A DNA stretch of 64,000 bases from Scytalidium lignicola. Taxonomy: Eukaryota; Ascomycota; Leotiomycetes. Positions 1 through 12,000 of this stretch are shown here, one piece after another. The translations under genes were made by a program, and so were the position numbers. Position 1 is the first letter of the stretch. Each line of letters begins with the position of its first letter. The notes beneath the pieces were generated by a model, which saw only the letters and a list, made by a program, of their open reading frames with translations, made no database searches and was not told where the DNA came from. The stretch covers positions 1 to 64,000 of the forward strand of contig NCSJ02000227.1 in NCBI GenBank assembly GCA_002812745.2. The letters run 5' to 3'.

Positions 1-1428
1 TTAAGAACTCCAGCCCGGGGGGTTGCGTGTGTGGTGCAGCTTGGCCAGTGGTAGAGCAACGTAGCGGCCGAAATTCGACTTTATTTAGTACGTGGATCCC
101 GTTGGCTATTATCCTCTTTTGAGGATTTTCCTGGAAATACTAACAGGAAATGACAGAGACGTTCAATCTCGTATATAAATGTGGATATGGATATATAGCT
201 TTATGTATGCATGTTAAGAAAAATTCCCCCAACTGATTCCAATCTAGAGTTTATCTAGCCCATTAAACCAACTCCCATTTTAAGNTTTTTCAAATGAAAA
301 ATTAATTAAGAGATCTAAGCAAAACCCCTCCAAGAATCAACAAAGCTTAGATTATCACATACCATTAAAAGGGGTTTGAAGCGGCACATCATTCACCCAG
401 AAGAATATCCTGCGCAAGAGGAGAAATAGTATAAATTAGATGGTATGAGTATTAAAAACCTGCAGTTGAAATGGCTTCCTAGTTTTCATTTATTAGGTTA
501 AATGTATTGGTACTTTGCATGACGTAGATTAAAAGGGAGGAGGAAACTTAGCAAATGACGATGGATGGATGGCGCTGGTTGTTAAGTGATTGTATTTCCC
601 CTTTTCCTCATAGGTTCAATTTTCCGCCACATATGCATCCCCAACATCCTATGGAAGCCAATAAAGAAGGGTGGACAACTGCTATTGCTTGGATCTTTTT
701 CTTACTATCATTCAATTCGTGAAATGCACATATTCACATATNCACACACACACACACACAAGGGACTTATGCAAAGTAAAAGCAAATTTAGAGTCAACAA
801 GTCAATAGCGNAAAAAAAACCAGTTTCTCTCATATTCTTCTCAGCGAGTTTTTAATTAATTTCCTCGCAAAAACCACACGAAATCCAGCTATGTCCTAAT
901 GCGAGAGGGAGTTGAAACGAGAGAGCAAAGTACCATAAAAGAGTATTATGAAAAAAGAAACCACTAAACGAGCTGGATTTTGAACAGNAAAAAGAAGAAA
1001 ACAAAACAGTCAACACCAAATATATAGAATACAACGCAAAGAGCATACNAAAAAAAGCTGCAAACAATTCTCTCCATAAAGAGGTTATAAAAGCATCATT
1101 ACGAAAAGAAAGAATAAAAAATTNAAAAAAGAGAGAAAAAGGAAAAAGCAGTTCCTGTACGCCCGTGATCTGTTTCATCTCCATCACCATAGGTTTGTGT
1201 GTGATTTTCGAAAACTGGAAAAAGTTCCTCATGTCATACTCGTGACTTCATCGATTAAAATGTTGCAGACGACCCAATGATTCTCCCACCCCTTTTTTTA
1301 TCTCACTATTATCCACCCAACCCCAAACTTTCCGGAGCATCTCTAGCATCTCCAAAGCTATATAGGCTTCCCGACCCCCCCCCTAATTCATTTGAAGTAA
1401 ATTAGGCTGTTCAGAAAGTTTTAAGAAA
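1..1428. other. Intergenic, AT-rich, no gene seen
   Basis: No open frame here has protein-like composition or a splice pattern linking it to another frame. The stretch is A/T-rich and holds a short CA run near 743-760 and six single N characters (285, 742, 811, 988, 1049, 1124), most of them beside homopolymers. The last part is presumably the 3' untranslated region of the reticulon gene. Confidence 0.6.
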
Positions 1429-2975
1429 CTAGAGCGTAATGGGAGGCTCCTCATCCGCCTCCGATGAGTTCTCGGTTCCTTCGGAAGTGTGGATGTTCTT
1501 GATGTCGGCCGTAGGTGCAAGTGGGAAATCGTCGGCCTTGTAGGCTGTCGCGGATGGAAGATTCTCAGACTTGGAGTCTGGCTCTGAAACATGAACCGAA
1601 GGAATTGCCCCCGACTCCGACTTGGTTGGGGTCTTTGCCATTTGCGGTTTGGTAAGCGCAATGGGGGATACACTTCGTCCACGGGAGATCATCTCCTGAG
1701 CCTTAGCTGAGTATTCGCTCACCATATGCTTCGTGGCATCCGTAGCCTGGGCAGCATGGTGAGCTGCAGCTTGCTTGACATGTTCGGCTTGCTCGTTAAC
1801 TGCGTCAGTGGCTTGGCGGAGGTATAAATCAATGACTTCTTTGTTGCTCTTGTAGATCAATGGCGCCAGGAAGAGGACGGAAGAGCCAATGAGAGCCAGA
1901 CCCCAGTATGGAACGATCTTGACTAGGAAGTAGGAGATGAAGGATGCAAGGAATGCCTGCGCAAACTCTAGTTAGTGACGGGGTTCGCGATTAATGACGG
2001 GGAAAGTGGAGGACCACGTACTGCACCCGAGACATAGACATTCTCAGCAAAGATAATGCGCTGAGCTTCAATGATAAAGAAGTTGATGAGCTCCTGAACA
2101 TCACCAACCAGAGAATCCAAGGTTTCCTTGGGGAAAGTGTAGTACTTCTTGGGGCGGAACTGGGAGGTCAATCCTTGTGAGATGAGGGTCTGGCCCACAA
2201 TCTCAGCCAAAACCGTCACACCGAGTGTCATCCAAGTGAGCTTGAAGGCATATCGTAAGATGTCGAGGTATCGCACGGCCAATATGAACAAGACGGTGGA
2301 AGCAAATGCGATTCCGGAAGCACGTGGATTGTCCCAGCTGAGCAGACTTGTGAAATAGGAGTGGTAATGGGTGAACTGTTGTGGAGCAGCTGGAGAGGGT
2401 GATCTGCGAACTGCAGAGCTGTTAGAGAGAGTTCTTTTTTTTTCTTTCTTTCTTCTTCTTTGTTGTTCTTTAATGCGGGTTGTTTCTTTGATAATGCATG
2501 CGCCGAGTAACGGGGACATTCGGTGACGTATGTTTGTACGAGTGGATGAAACCACAACCAAAAAAAAGNAAAAAGGTTGAAGCGATTTAAGACGCACCTT
2601 TGGGAAGAGTTCCATTCAAACCCGTGGATCCATTAGAATCCTGTATGGTAGCCATAGCAGCAGCGTAATCTATTGAGACCTTGAGTTAGTTGAAGAAGAA
2701 GGAGAGTAGAGGAAGAGGAGGAGGAAAGCTTCGAAGATAGCTGTTTCACTACAACCAACGTTAATTAGCGAAATTTCCGGGAACGGTGCAGTGGAGCTTG
2801 GAGCTTGGAGCTTGAAGGATAGGAGAGAAGGTGGTAGAGCGAGAAGGACCAAGCGTACCTCACTGTTATAGACGGTAGCAGGAGCGGATTGGAGCGAGGA
2901 ATGAATCTCACTGGTGTTGGAGTAGTGAGTCTGCGGAGGAGCCGTACTATTGGCGGTGGCATGTAAGTCAGACAT
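1429..2975 (-). CDS. RTN1: Reticulon-like ER membrane-shaping protein
   Basis: Four exons on the minus strand: 2864..2975, 2598..2669, 2022..2410 and 1429..1956, giving 366 aa. The reticulon homology domain begins near residue 84 (LLSWDNP) and carries two long hydrophobic hairpins, one following LLSWDNPRAS and one in the last exon (AFLASFISYFLVKIVPYWG), with the usual hydrophilic loop between them. In the family these wedge-like hairpins curve tubular ER and nuclear-envelope membrane. The N terminus is Ser/Pro/Gln-rich; the C-terminal 110 residues are Ala-rich amphipathic, then Ser/Thr/acidic, and look disordered. The start at 2975 is the only ATG that joins in frame through exons 1 and 2. 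Exon 1 needs the donor ACA|GTGAGG; a second donor 5 nt further on would break the frame. Family assignment is secure; the exact 5' exons are inferred from splice logic. Confidence 0.92.
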
Positions 2976-3143
2976 TGTTGCAGAGCTGCCAGACGAGAGA
3001 AGCAGAGAAAAATCCACCACAAAGAAAATTGGGAATTACTGTGGTATTTGATAAAAGGGGGCGAAAAGGAGAGTCTCTAGATCGAGGGATGGATGATNGG
3101 GGGGTTTTTTGAGGAAGTTGGTGAAGGTGCAAATGATCCGATG

Positions 3144-3175
<32 letters not shown>

Positions 3176-4853
3176 TGTGTNGGGATGGGGGAATGATTTA
3201 GGGAGAGGGAGAGGGAGAGCTTCGGCTTTGGGCGGCGCTAAACCGGAAGCGGCGCAAGGTGAGCCAGATTGCACGCGACAATTTGCAAGGAGGAAGAATC
3301 ATTCGGGAATTGCGAAGAGAAGAGAATCATTAGAGAATCAGAGAGAGACAGAGCTCGGGCTGGGTCTGGGTCTGTGTGTCTGTGGCTGGTGGCATGACGT
3401 CGAGCCACCGACCAGGGGGGACACCCTCCTCTCTCCCTCTGCGTCTTCCCTTTGCGTCATGCGGTCCTGGCATCGTGTGTACATTTTCCATCACGTTCTG
3501 TCTTTCTAACTCTCCTGTTTCATAAAAAGGAGAGTCTCGAGTTGGGATTCTGGTCAGACAACAAGTATTCATTCTTATCTCTTCCATCACCTTTTGTGTA
3601 CTTCACTACTGTACTGCACCCTTGCACAACTAGTCCAGTAGCTTTAACCTTATCTCCCGGCGCTGGAATTTCACGTGCAAGAGCTACTTTCTCAAACTCC
3701 CTCGACTTCACTTCACTTTACTTTACTTCACTTTCGCACTCAATAAAATATAACAACCGACAAGTCTTTGCTTGACTAGTCACGTCTCCCCCCTTTTAAA
3801 TCCCCAAAAGGAAATGCTACATGACTGAAATCATTTAGCTTACAACTCCTTTACCCAAAGCTAGAGCTAGACAAAAGAAAAGGGGACAAAGCTAGCCTAA
3901 AGTAGTCAAGAGCGCCTACGAGGTAGCTCTAACTAAAAAAATAAAAATAAATAATAATCACCCTCCCCTAACTTCTGGACACCTTCCCCCTTAAACTCAG
4001 GTTCATAGCCTGCCAACTATTTGGTTGTACCTGCATTATGTGTTCCCTTCGATGTGTTTATGTGTTCTCAACCCCAAAAAGCGCCATAAATTAAATCAAC
4101 CAACAGCGAAAAGAAGAATACTCCAGAACGCGGTGCTGCTGCCCCGCTTGCAGCCTTTGCATGTGATTTTGCTTGGCATTAGGTGTCAGATTTTACAGGG
4201 GTCTTCGTCTTCTTGTGTTTATAAACTGTGTGTGTGTGTGTGGAACACGAGAACAAGTCGCCGCTGATACGTTCAGGTCCCGTGTGCCAATATATATAAA
4301 TTTACTTTCTTAGACAACATCACCTAATTATTATTCCGTCTGACTGGTATACGTGTACTGTGTACGTAGATTCGTGACTATCGCACAAGTAGATAATTGA
4401 CACGTGCTGATAAAAATGTCTATTTAGATAGGCAACAAGATTTTGCCTTGAACAGTGAGCTGTGCTCTTATTACAAGGGAGACAAATCTAATAGCTAAAA
4501 TTATTATTTTGTCGCCTCAAATATAAAAAAAAAGCTAATGCAATCATCCTACCTATGGACTGAGATCCCCATTTGAACCTTGGTATCGTGTCATGCTGGA
4601 AAAAAAAAACAAAAATTAAACCCCATTCTACACCCGTGACAAAAAAATTTGTATGCTCCTGAATAATAAAACAAACAATCTTGGCCCCATCAAAAAAATC
4701 CATGCCTCTGTGAACACCAATGCTGTCATAGAACACAATCCCCGATTCAGATTTTCGGCCAGATTTCGGCCAGATTCCATCCTTCTACAAGACCCAAGTC
4801 TACATCTCTCTCTGTCTCCAGAACCCTTTTAACTCGACCCGTTGGTAGGCCAC
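2976..4853. other. Long 5' flank of RTN1 with simple repeats
   Basis: About 1.9 kb between the start of RTN1 and the stop of the GYP5-like gene, both on the minus strand. It contains a TG/CGTG microsatellite (about 3142-3180), a GGGAGA-rich purine run (about 3199-3216), a CACTT/TACTT pyrimidine repeat (about 3707-3735) and a TG run near 4211-4221. Open frames in it have low-complexity translations. I read it as promoter, 5' leader and 3' untranslated sequence. Confidence 0.6.
3142..3180. repeat. TG/CGTG microsatellite
   Basis: An alternating purine-pyrimidine tract: a TG run passing into four CGTG-type units, ending beside a single N at 3181. It lies about 170 bp upstream of the RTN1 start codon, so it is probably promoter or 5' leader sequence of that gene. 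Confidence 0.85.
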
Positions 4854-7800
4854 CTACTCCGCACTGCCTGTTTTCTTCCCCCAGCCCCAAAACCCGCCTG
4901 CAGCAGCGGATGCTGCCGTCGCAGATCCCGAAACCTTCCCAATCTCCGTAGTCGTCCGCGTCAGATAACTAGCAAATCCCTTCTCAAGATTCGGCTGACT
5001 AGGACTGGGCCGATGACCAAGCGCTGTTATGGGGGCTCCAACCTCGAGCATGCTCATGCTCATCCCTAACATTTTCCTCAAGCTCTCAAGCTTTGCCCTT
5101 GCTTCTTCGGCTTCCTGCTTCGCCACTGCCTCGGCCGTCTTGGCTTGCACCAGTTCAAGGATTAGGGTGTCGTTCTCGCTGTTGTCTCGGGTCGGCGAGA
5201 CGTCTCCTGACATGCCTTCGCTGGCAGCTATGATAGCAGTTGCACTGAGACTCGATGATCGCTTGTTGAATGTAATAGGAGCCTGGGCTCGATTCGAATT
5301 AGAGCGTCCCAGTTTCAGTTCTCGGAGACCAGTGGTTGTGCTGGATTTCCTCGATGGCCATTCACTCTCGTAATCTTTACCCGCATCCGAGATACTTGAA
5401 TTCCTGGCCTTCAGTTCCTGAATTGTCTTTTCCAGACGTTGTTTCTCTCCATGGGCATTCCGGATGTGAACATGACATTCTTTGAGCTGATCTTGAAGGT
5501 TGGAGATCTCTTGATCCTGATCTGAGATTCTCTTGGAGAATTCTTGGGATTTGGAAACTTCAATCATGAGTTGCTCTTTGCGGCGCGCAAGTTCTTCGCG
5601 GATCTGGGATTTTGATTGCATCATGCTGGATCTTCGATTAGGATTTGTGGCGGAAAACCGTTCTTCAACTATGTCCAAGAGCTCGGAGAGATCTTTCCCA
5701 GATGTACATTGTTGGGTGGTATTGACGTCTGTTGCAGCTGGAGCCTCTGATGGAGAATGTTCAGAAGTCTTTGTCTCTTCCTCTTCCGTCTCATCTTCGT
5801 TATCGACAGGCGATTCCTGCTCTGATTCAGTTTGACTATGGTTAGTGGGTTTCACGGTAGCAACGCTGTCATCTGTTGAAGTGCTCAATATTGTTTCAGA
5901 GCTGACTTTCTTTCTTAGCCCATCTAGTAGCGCTCTGACTGCTAAACGGTCTTCTTCACGCTCCTCCCTCTCCCTTTCAAGATGATTGGTAAGGATTGTA
6001 TGATCCCGTTGCATTTCACTGAGCGCCGTTAAAAGATCCTCAATCTGCCCGTGCAAATTCTTGTCCTTATTACCACCACTAGACGACATCTTTTGAGTGA
6101 ATGCGACTGATTGTGTTCGAAGAGATGAATTATCGGTATTCGAAGAATCCCTAGAAATCGTTGTGGCGTCTGTGGAAGCCAGGCTCGCGGTACTATCCGT
6201 CCCACTGCCTTCCACAGAATTTAACGTTGATGCTATGCTTTGTTTTGAAGGTGATCGGCGCAAGAAACTGACAGGTCGTGAAGGAGCGGTAAGACCCGGG
6301 CTGAGATTTGTTATTTTGCTAGATGCAGTAGAGCCTGCCCATAATCGACCGAGAAATCTTGCTGCGGCGGAACCTATCTCAGTCGGACTGACTGAATCCG
6401 TCCGTGAATCCTTGTATCTTTGTTCTAATGCTCGTAGAGTTTCGCGAGTCACAACTCCCGTCAGACTGACGAAATCATTCACCAATTCGTCAGCGTTATA
6501 GTGATAACAATCCCACAATCCTCTCGATAATAGCAACTGCATCACATCCTCAAATTCTGTACATGCTAAGATCTTTTCTTCATTTTTCCGCATTAGTGAC
6601 AGGGCTACTCTCATTATTGTTTCGGAAGCTCCTTCAGCAAATATGACATCATATATACGAAATAACATGGGTAGTGGGCATGTTACAGCAAAGAAAGAGA
6701 GGAACCATTGCGAAACATATGCGGGCTCGATCTGTAACGCATCGAGATGTTGTGACAGTGCTGATGCGTGTTGCTTGAGCAGTTCGCGGAACTGGTAGAT
6801 TCGCACGTGAAGACCTGAGAGGTCGGGGAGGAAACAGCTTCTTAAGTCGTAGTGTTCCATGAGTCTATATCACGGTTAGTAACCATCCTGCGCCGAATCC
6901 TTGTAGAATTCTTAAGCTGACCGGACTAGAACGCAGAAAGCCTGCTTGTCTCCCATATGCATGAGTAATGGCCCTACCAAGAAGCCTAGGCCCTGGCAAT
7001 ACCCGATTTTAGTGTCATACAAGGAAAAGCATTTTAAAACTCTCCCCAGCATACGCTGTCCATCACCATCTGGGTCACGGAACATCTCTACTCCAGGAAA
7101 GCTTCTTCCAAGATCCTTCCCAATAATCCCCTCATATGGACTAGATTCTCCGCATAATCTATCGAATTGTTCTTCCAGAATCGTATCTCTCGCTCCAGAC
7201 ATGCTTTGCCAAACAACACCTCTTAAAGGTGGAGGAATTCCACTCCTGATCTTTTTCGATAGTAATGTAGGGAGATACTGAGCCGTCCTTGAGTAATCCT
7301 GCACGAGGGCGGCATAGAACTCAAGGTCTGTCAATGGAGGTGGAGGAATCATTGAGTATCGAAGAGCTGGCGGGGTAGGGCCATGTACCAGCCTCTTGAG
7401 GTGTTGTATGGATGGGGGCCGAGATTGTCCACGGGCTCGTTGATTGATCGTTGGTTTATTAACGGTTGCAATGCCCGATTTTGGGTTTGTTGCTAAAAGG
7501 TTATTCTCTTGCTCTAGTCGAGCCAGCAGTAAAGCCGTAGACTAATCTGTCAGTACAACACCACTGCCTGGTTAGGATAAGCTTTGGACTTACATCATCT
7601 GAATCCTGGTCCTTTGGCTCTTTCTCTTCTGTTTTCTCTAGTTGTTCCCAATTAACTTCTTCCGCCTCTTCCGAATCCTCACTCTCTCGTCTAGGCTCTG
7701 GATCCGGATCTTCGGCACTAGGAGACTCTGAACCCGCAGTGTCAATCGTACTCTGTTCGTTTGGACCTTTCATTATTGTAGCTCGTGAATCTGGGACATC

Positions 7801-8010
7801 ATCCTCGACCTCCTCCGTTATCGAACCACTCCCTTCTATCGTATTAATTTGGCTGCCAACCCTGGTATCGACAGTCAATACCGGGGGTTCTGATAACCGG
7901 ACCGTAACCATAGAGTCATGCTGCACTTGACTCGATTCCTCCTCCACACGACGGTCAGCAGCTTTCTCTCCTTCCATCTTCAATGGCCCCTGCGAGTTGG
8001 TGTCCGACAT
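4854..8010 (-). CDS. GYP5: TBC-domain Rab GTPase-activating protein, GYP5-like
   Basis: Three exons (7594..8010, 6922..7541, 4854..6864) encode 1015 aa. Residues 1-140 are acidic and Ser/Glu-rich. A TBC domain spans roughly 235-460: IPPPLRGVVW, then GKDLGRSFPG with the arginine finger (about R285), then IGYCQGLGF with the glutamine finger (about Q322), then the helix-rich half starting MEHYDLRSCFLPDLSGLH. Both catalytic fingers are present, so it should be an active GAP; Gyp5 relatives act on Ypt1/Sec4-type Rabs at Golgi and exocytic sites. Residues after about 600 form a coiled coil (EREREEREEDRL, then a second segment), and the tail is Ser/Gly-rich. Intron 1 joins at TTAG|TCTACG and intron 2 at CG|GTCAGC...TATAG|A, restoring the family sequence VLVRLMEHYDLR. 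The specific Rab partner is inference. Confidence 0.9.
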
Positions 8011-9044
8011 AGAGTAGAAAGCACTAGCTAGCGGAACGCAATTAACCTCCTAGCGCCCTTTCAATGAGCTTTTTAATCGACGCCGCATAGGGCAAATATA
8101 CAATCCCGTCAAGTCTAAAAAGAAAGAGAGTTGGACTCCGTGTTCAATCCGCCGTAGTCGTCCGTCGCGCCGAGGGGATCGCTTCTTAAGATCTGACGGA
8201 GGATTCGTTTCAAAAAGGAGCGCGAGGAGGTAGGTGCCACACCGCAATAGCTAACGAACGAACGATACGAACACAAGAAATAGATATAATGATCTTNCCC
8301 CCCTAAGGCAATTATGATTATGGAAAACTGTTATGCAAAAAAGGAGTGTGCCAATGCTGAATAAAAAAGGAGACAGGCTAATTAATGAATGACAAGAGCA
8401 TGCACCACCACCAGATGGAAATGTTTCAATTGCGGAGGGTGATTATTGAGGAGGCTGGCCCAAAACGGAGCTCGAGCCAGATGCCGATTCAGGGGCTACG
8501 GGTCGTTCGCACAGGTGATTGGTGCTGGGAAATTTAGAGTAACAACGCGTCTGCGAGCGCTCAACCAGTAATTTCCACGCTTTCCCTAAATGGCTTGTCG
8601 GGGGCGTTTGGAGGGTTGCACGACATCACGAGATCTCTCGCATGCAGAAGTACTTTCGTACCTATACACACATACACATATACACACATATATGCATGGG
8701 AGATACAATACCTCCATACTCAATAGTAAAACAAAATTCTTCAAGCACGAATATTTGCACAACACATACACTTTGTATAGGTTAATGGTGTAGAACTCAT
8801 TGCTATAAGACTATTGTCTAACTGAGATAAACCACCCAACACATCGATCCTCAAATGGATCAAGCTTACTATATACATGTCAACGCAAGCAAAAAATCCC
8901 AATTACTGTTGCATAGCAATACCAGAATACAATCCCATAACGGAGAAGAAAAGAGATACGCCCTCGTGACCATTTTTTGTTTCCCGTGCCCCAAATTCAT
9001 CGGTGACCACCGCACCAACCCCAGAAGGAATAAAAACAAGCTGA
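8011..9044. other. GYP5 promoter region and TOP2 3' flank
   Basis: About 1 kb between two minus-strand genes. It contains a CA/TA repeat (about 8662-8696), an ACGCGT hexamer near 8546 and a single N at 8297 before a C run. No coding stretch is supported. Confidence 0.55.
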
Positions 9045-12000
9045 CTAGAAGTCGCTATCCTCATCTTCTACTACAGCTGATTCATCAACGTCATCAACAC
9101 TCATTTCATCATCATCATCTTCTTCATCATCAGAATCAATGTAGATAGGCTTCTTCTTTGCCTTTGCAACAGCAGCACGAGCTGGACGCCGAGCGGCAGG
9201 TTTGGCCGGCGGGAGGTCATCCATGAGCAAATCGTCATCATCATCATCTTCATCATGCTTTGCTGCAGCCTTTGACTTGCTTTGTTTGGCCGCATAAAGC
9301 TTTGCAGCGGGTGACAATGACTGTGGTTTTGGCTTCGGAGCCGAACTCGAAGCAGCCTTCTTAGGAACCAAAGCCTTTTTTGGTTTCGGTGCTACTTTTG
9401 CAGCGGTCTTCTGAGTGGCCTTCGCGGCTGGAGCTTTCTTTGTGAGCACCGGTAAATCGTCATCATCCGAAAGGAAGCTATCAAGCGTGTTCTTTGGTGC
9501 CGGCACCGGTGCAGCCTTATGTGGAGATGACATAGCCAACATTTCGTAGTTGGTTTCGTCGTTGTCCGAAAGCTCAAAAACTCGGCTGGTGGTCTTCGAC
9601 TTGGCTTTTGGGAGTCCAGAACTGCTACCAGGCCGGCTATTGCTGCTTTCAGGCCGTGTCATGGCAAACAATGACAATTTCCTATTCACTGCAGTGGTGT
9701 CACTAGTAGCACCATCGGCAATGCCCTTGACCATATCTCCCACATCGCCGAGAAACTTGTCATCATCACTCTCAGAATCTTCATCGTCAACAACCCAGTT
9801 CTTTGGCGCAGCTGCCGCTGCACGTCTGCGGTTGTTGGTGGCTGGTGCAGGCAGCTCGGTCTTGGTTGCCGCCAGAGCAGCGAAATCATTATCCGAGATC
9901 CCAGAAGAGTCATCAGCGCCATCTCCGCTTCCAGTTGCACCGGCTTTGGGCTTTGGAGAAAACATATCAAGAAAACGTTGATGCGGTTTGGTCTCAACCT
10001 TAACAATGCCTTTCTTTGTACTCGGCTTTTTTACTGTCGGGTTGTATTCATCGTCTGCCTTACGTTTACTCTTCCCAACATTCTTGCCAGCTCCAATCTT
10101 GCGAGAGGTACGACGGTTGGTGTTGCGAATGGACTTCTCATATTCTTGCTCGTCCTTGAGCTGAGTCTCCCATTCTGAGACGAAAGCATCAAGATCCTCA
10201 CACCATAGATCNTTTTTCGCTCTTATTCTTAAGGGTATCATGTTCCTCTTTTTTGCTCATCATCTGAGCTTTCAGCTTGTCTACACGTTCCTGAGTAAGT
10301 GACCAGATAGGCATCTAATAATGTTAGCGTCGTCAGGGTATTAGGTAATAAGGGGATATACTCCAAGCAGATAGTCATAGTCTCGCGCACCCAATTCATC
10401 ACTGTCATCAGCTTCCTCGTTCTCAACGACAGCCTCTGTCTCTCCTGCTTTTAGGGCGTCTGCGACTTTTGGGAATGCCTCAAATCCCATCTTTCGAAGT
10501 TCCGTAACAAGGACTGGTTTCTTTTTCTTGGATACAACAAGTTGGCCATCAATGATGGCTAAAACAAATCTAGCTTGATTGCTAAGCTTGCGGAACTCTG
10601 CATCTATTTTCTTAAGCCAATGTGCCTATATCCCGTTAGCAGGGTTTAGAAGCTTTAGATAGCAGCGACAAACCTTTCTTGAAGTATACATTTTCATACG
10701 GAAATCGTAGTATTCCTCCAACATATCTTCCACCTTCTCATACTTTCGGATACGACCTTGAAGATCGAAAGCGACTAGGTTAGTCGTGGCGATTGATTTG
10801 TTAAGTTTGAATGTCTCGACCAGATCTTCTATAGTTCCCGCCTTGTTTTTCTCATCCAGTTGGATTACGAAATGCACGGTTTTGTGGTCATTGAATTCCT
10901 TGTAGTCCTTGATAATGGCTTTATCCCCCTTAATGATATCCTCAAGTCTCGCCTTGAAATCATCGGTCCATACTCGAATAGGAAGTTCCGTGATTTCAAC
11001 CTCGTTCTTTCCACTTTCTCTAATGATACCATTAAACTTATACCGACCTGTGCCGGCATCTTCGGGAGTTCCTTTCCATCCTCGAAACCATGGCATCATG
11101 GTTTGGAAAGGCTGCTCTTCCCCGTTTCCACCCAAGCGGCCCATTCGACGCTTCAAATTATTCACCACGTCAAGAGGATGATAGTTTGGAATCTGAGTAC
11201 TCCAACCGGTGCCGATACCATCTGCACCATTGATGAGAATCATTGGCACGACTGGGCAATACACTGTAGGTTCGATTTGGCGCCCATCATCTGTGTTGTA
11301 TTCGAGGTTTGCCTCGTCAAGAGCTGAGAATACGCGTCTAGCAAATGGTGACAGTCTTGTGAAGATATAACGAGGACTGGCAGCGTCACTACCACCTGCA
11401 AGTCTACTACCGAAATTGCCACTAGGTTCTAGACAGTTGATATTGTTGGATCCGACAAAATTCTGAGCTAGACCGATGATGGTTTGGTTCATTGAGGCAT
11501 CGCCATGATGGTAGGCCGTGTTTTCACTAATATAACCTGCCAATTCAACAACCTTGGTATCTCTGATGAGATTTCGTTTGAAGCAAGCGTACATGACCTT
11601 GCGCTGACCAGGCTTTAGTCCATCTATCACAGAAGGAATTGACCGAAGGTTGTCCGCCATGCTAAAAAGGATAAGTTCCTTGTTTATGAAATCATCATAT
11701 GTCAAGGTCTTTGTTGAGTGATCCAGAAAGGTTCCGGGGATAAAATTTCCCAGCCACTGCTTACGAGCATCGGCCTTCTTCTTAGAAAAGGCCAGATCTA
11801 TTAGTTCCTCCTCCTCGACCTTCATTACCTCAAATTCTCTTAAATGATCATCAAGGTTGCTGAAATAAACTTGCGCCTCCTCAGGAGCACTGGTACCCAA
11901 TCCTTTGTAGTACTTGTGCTTCCAGCTCTTGTCAATTTTGTGCAGTTCTTTCCATTCCTCATATTGAGGCATGGTGAAAAAGGATTTTGTACTGGTAGGT

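Noticed and set aside
28..100. tRNA-like stretch with an A-box-like TGGCCAGTGGTAGAGCA and a weak B-box-like TTCGACT
   Set aside because: No cloverleaf: acceptor and T-stem ends do not pair, and the T-stem is poor. At best a chance match or a SINE remnant.
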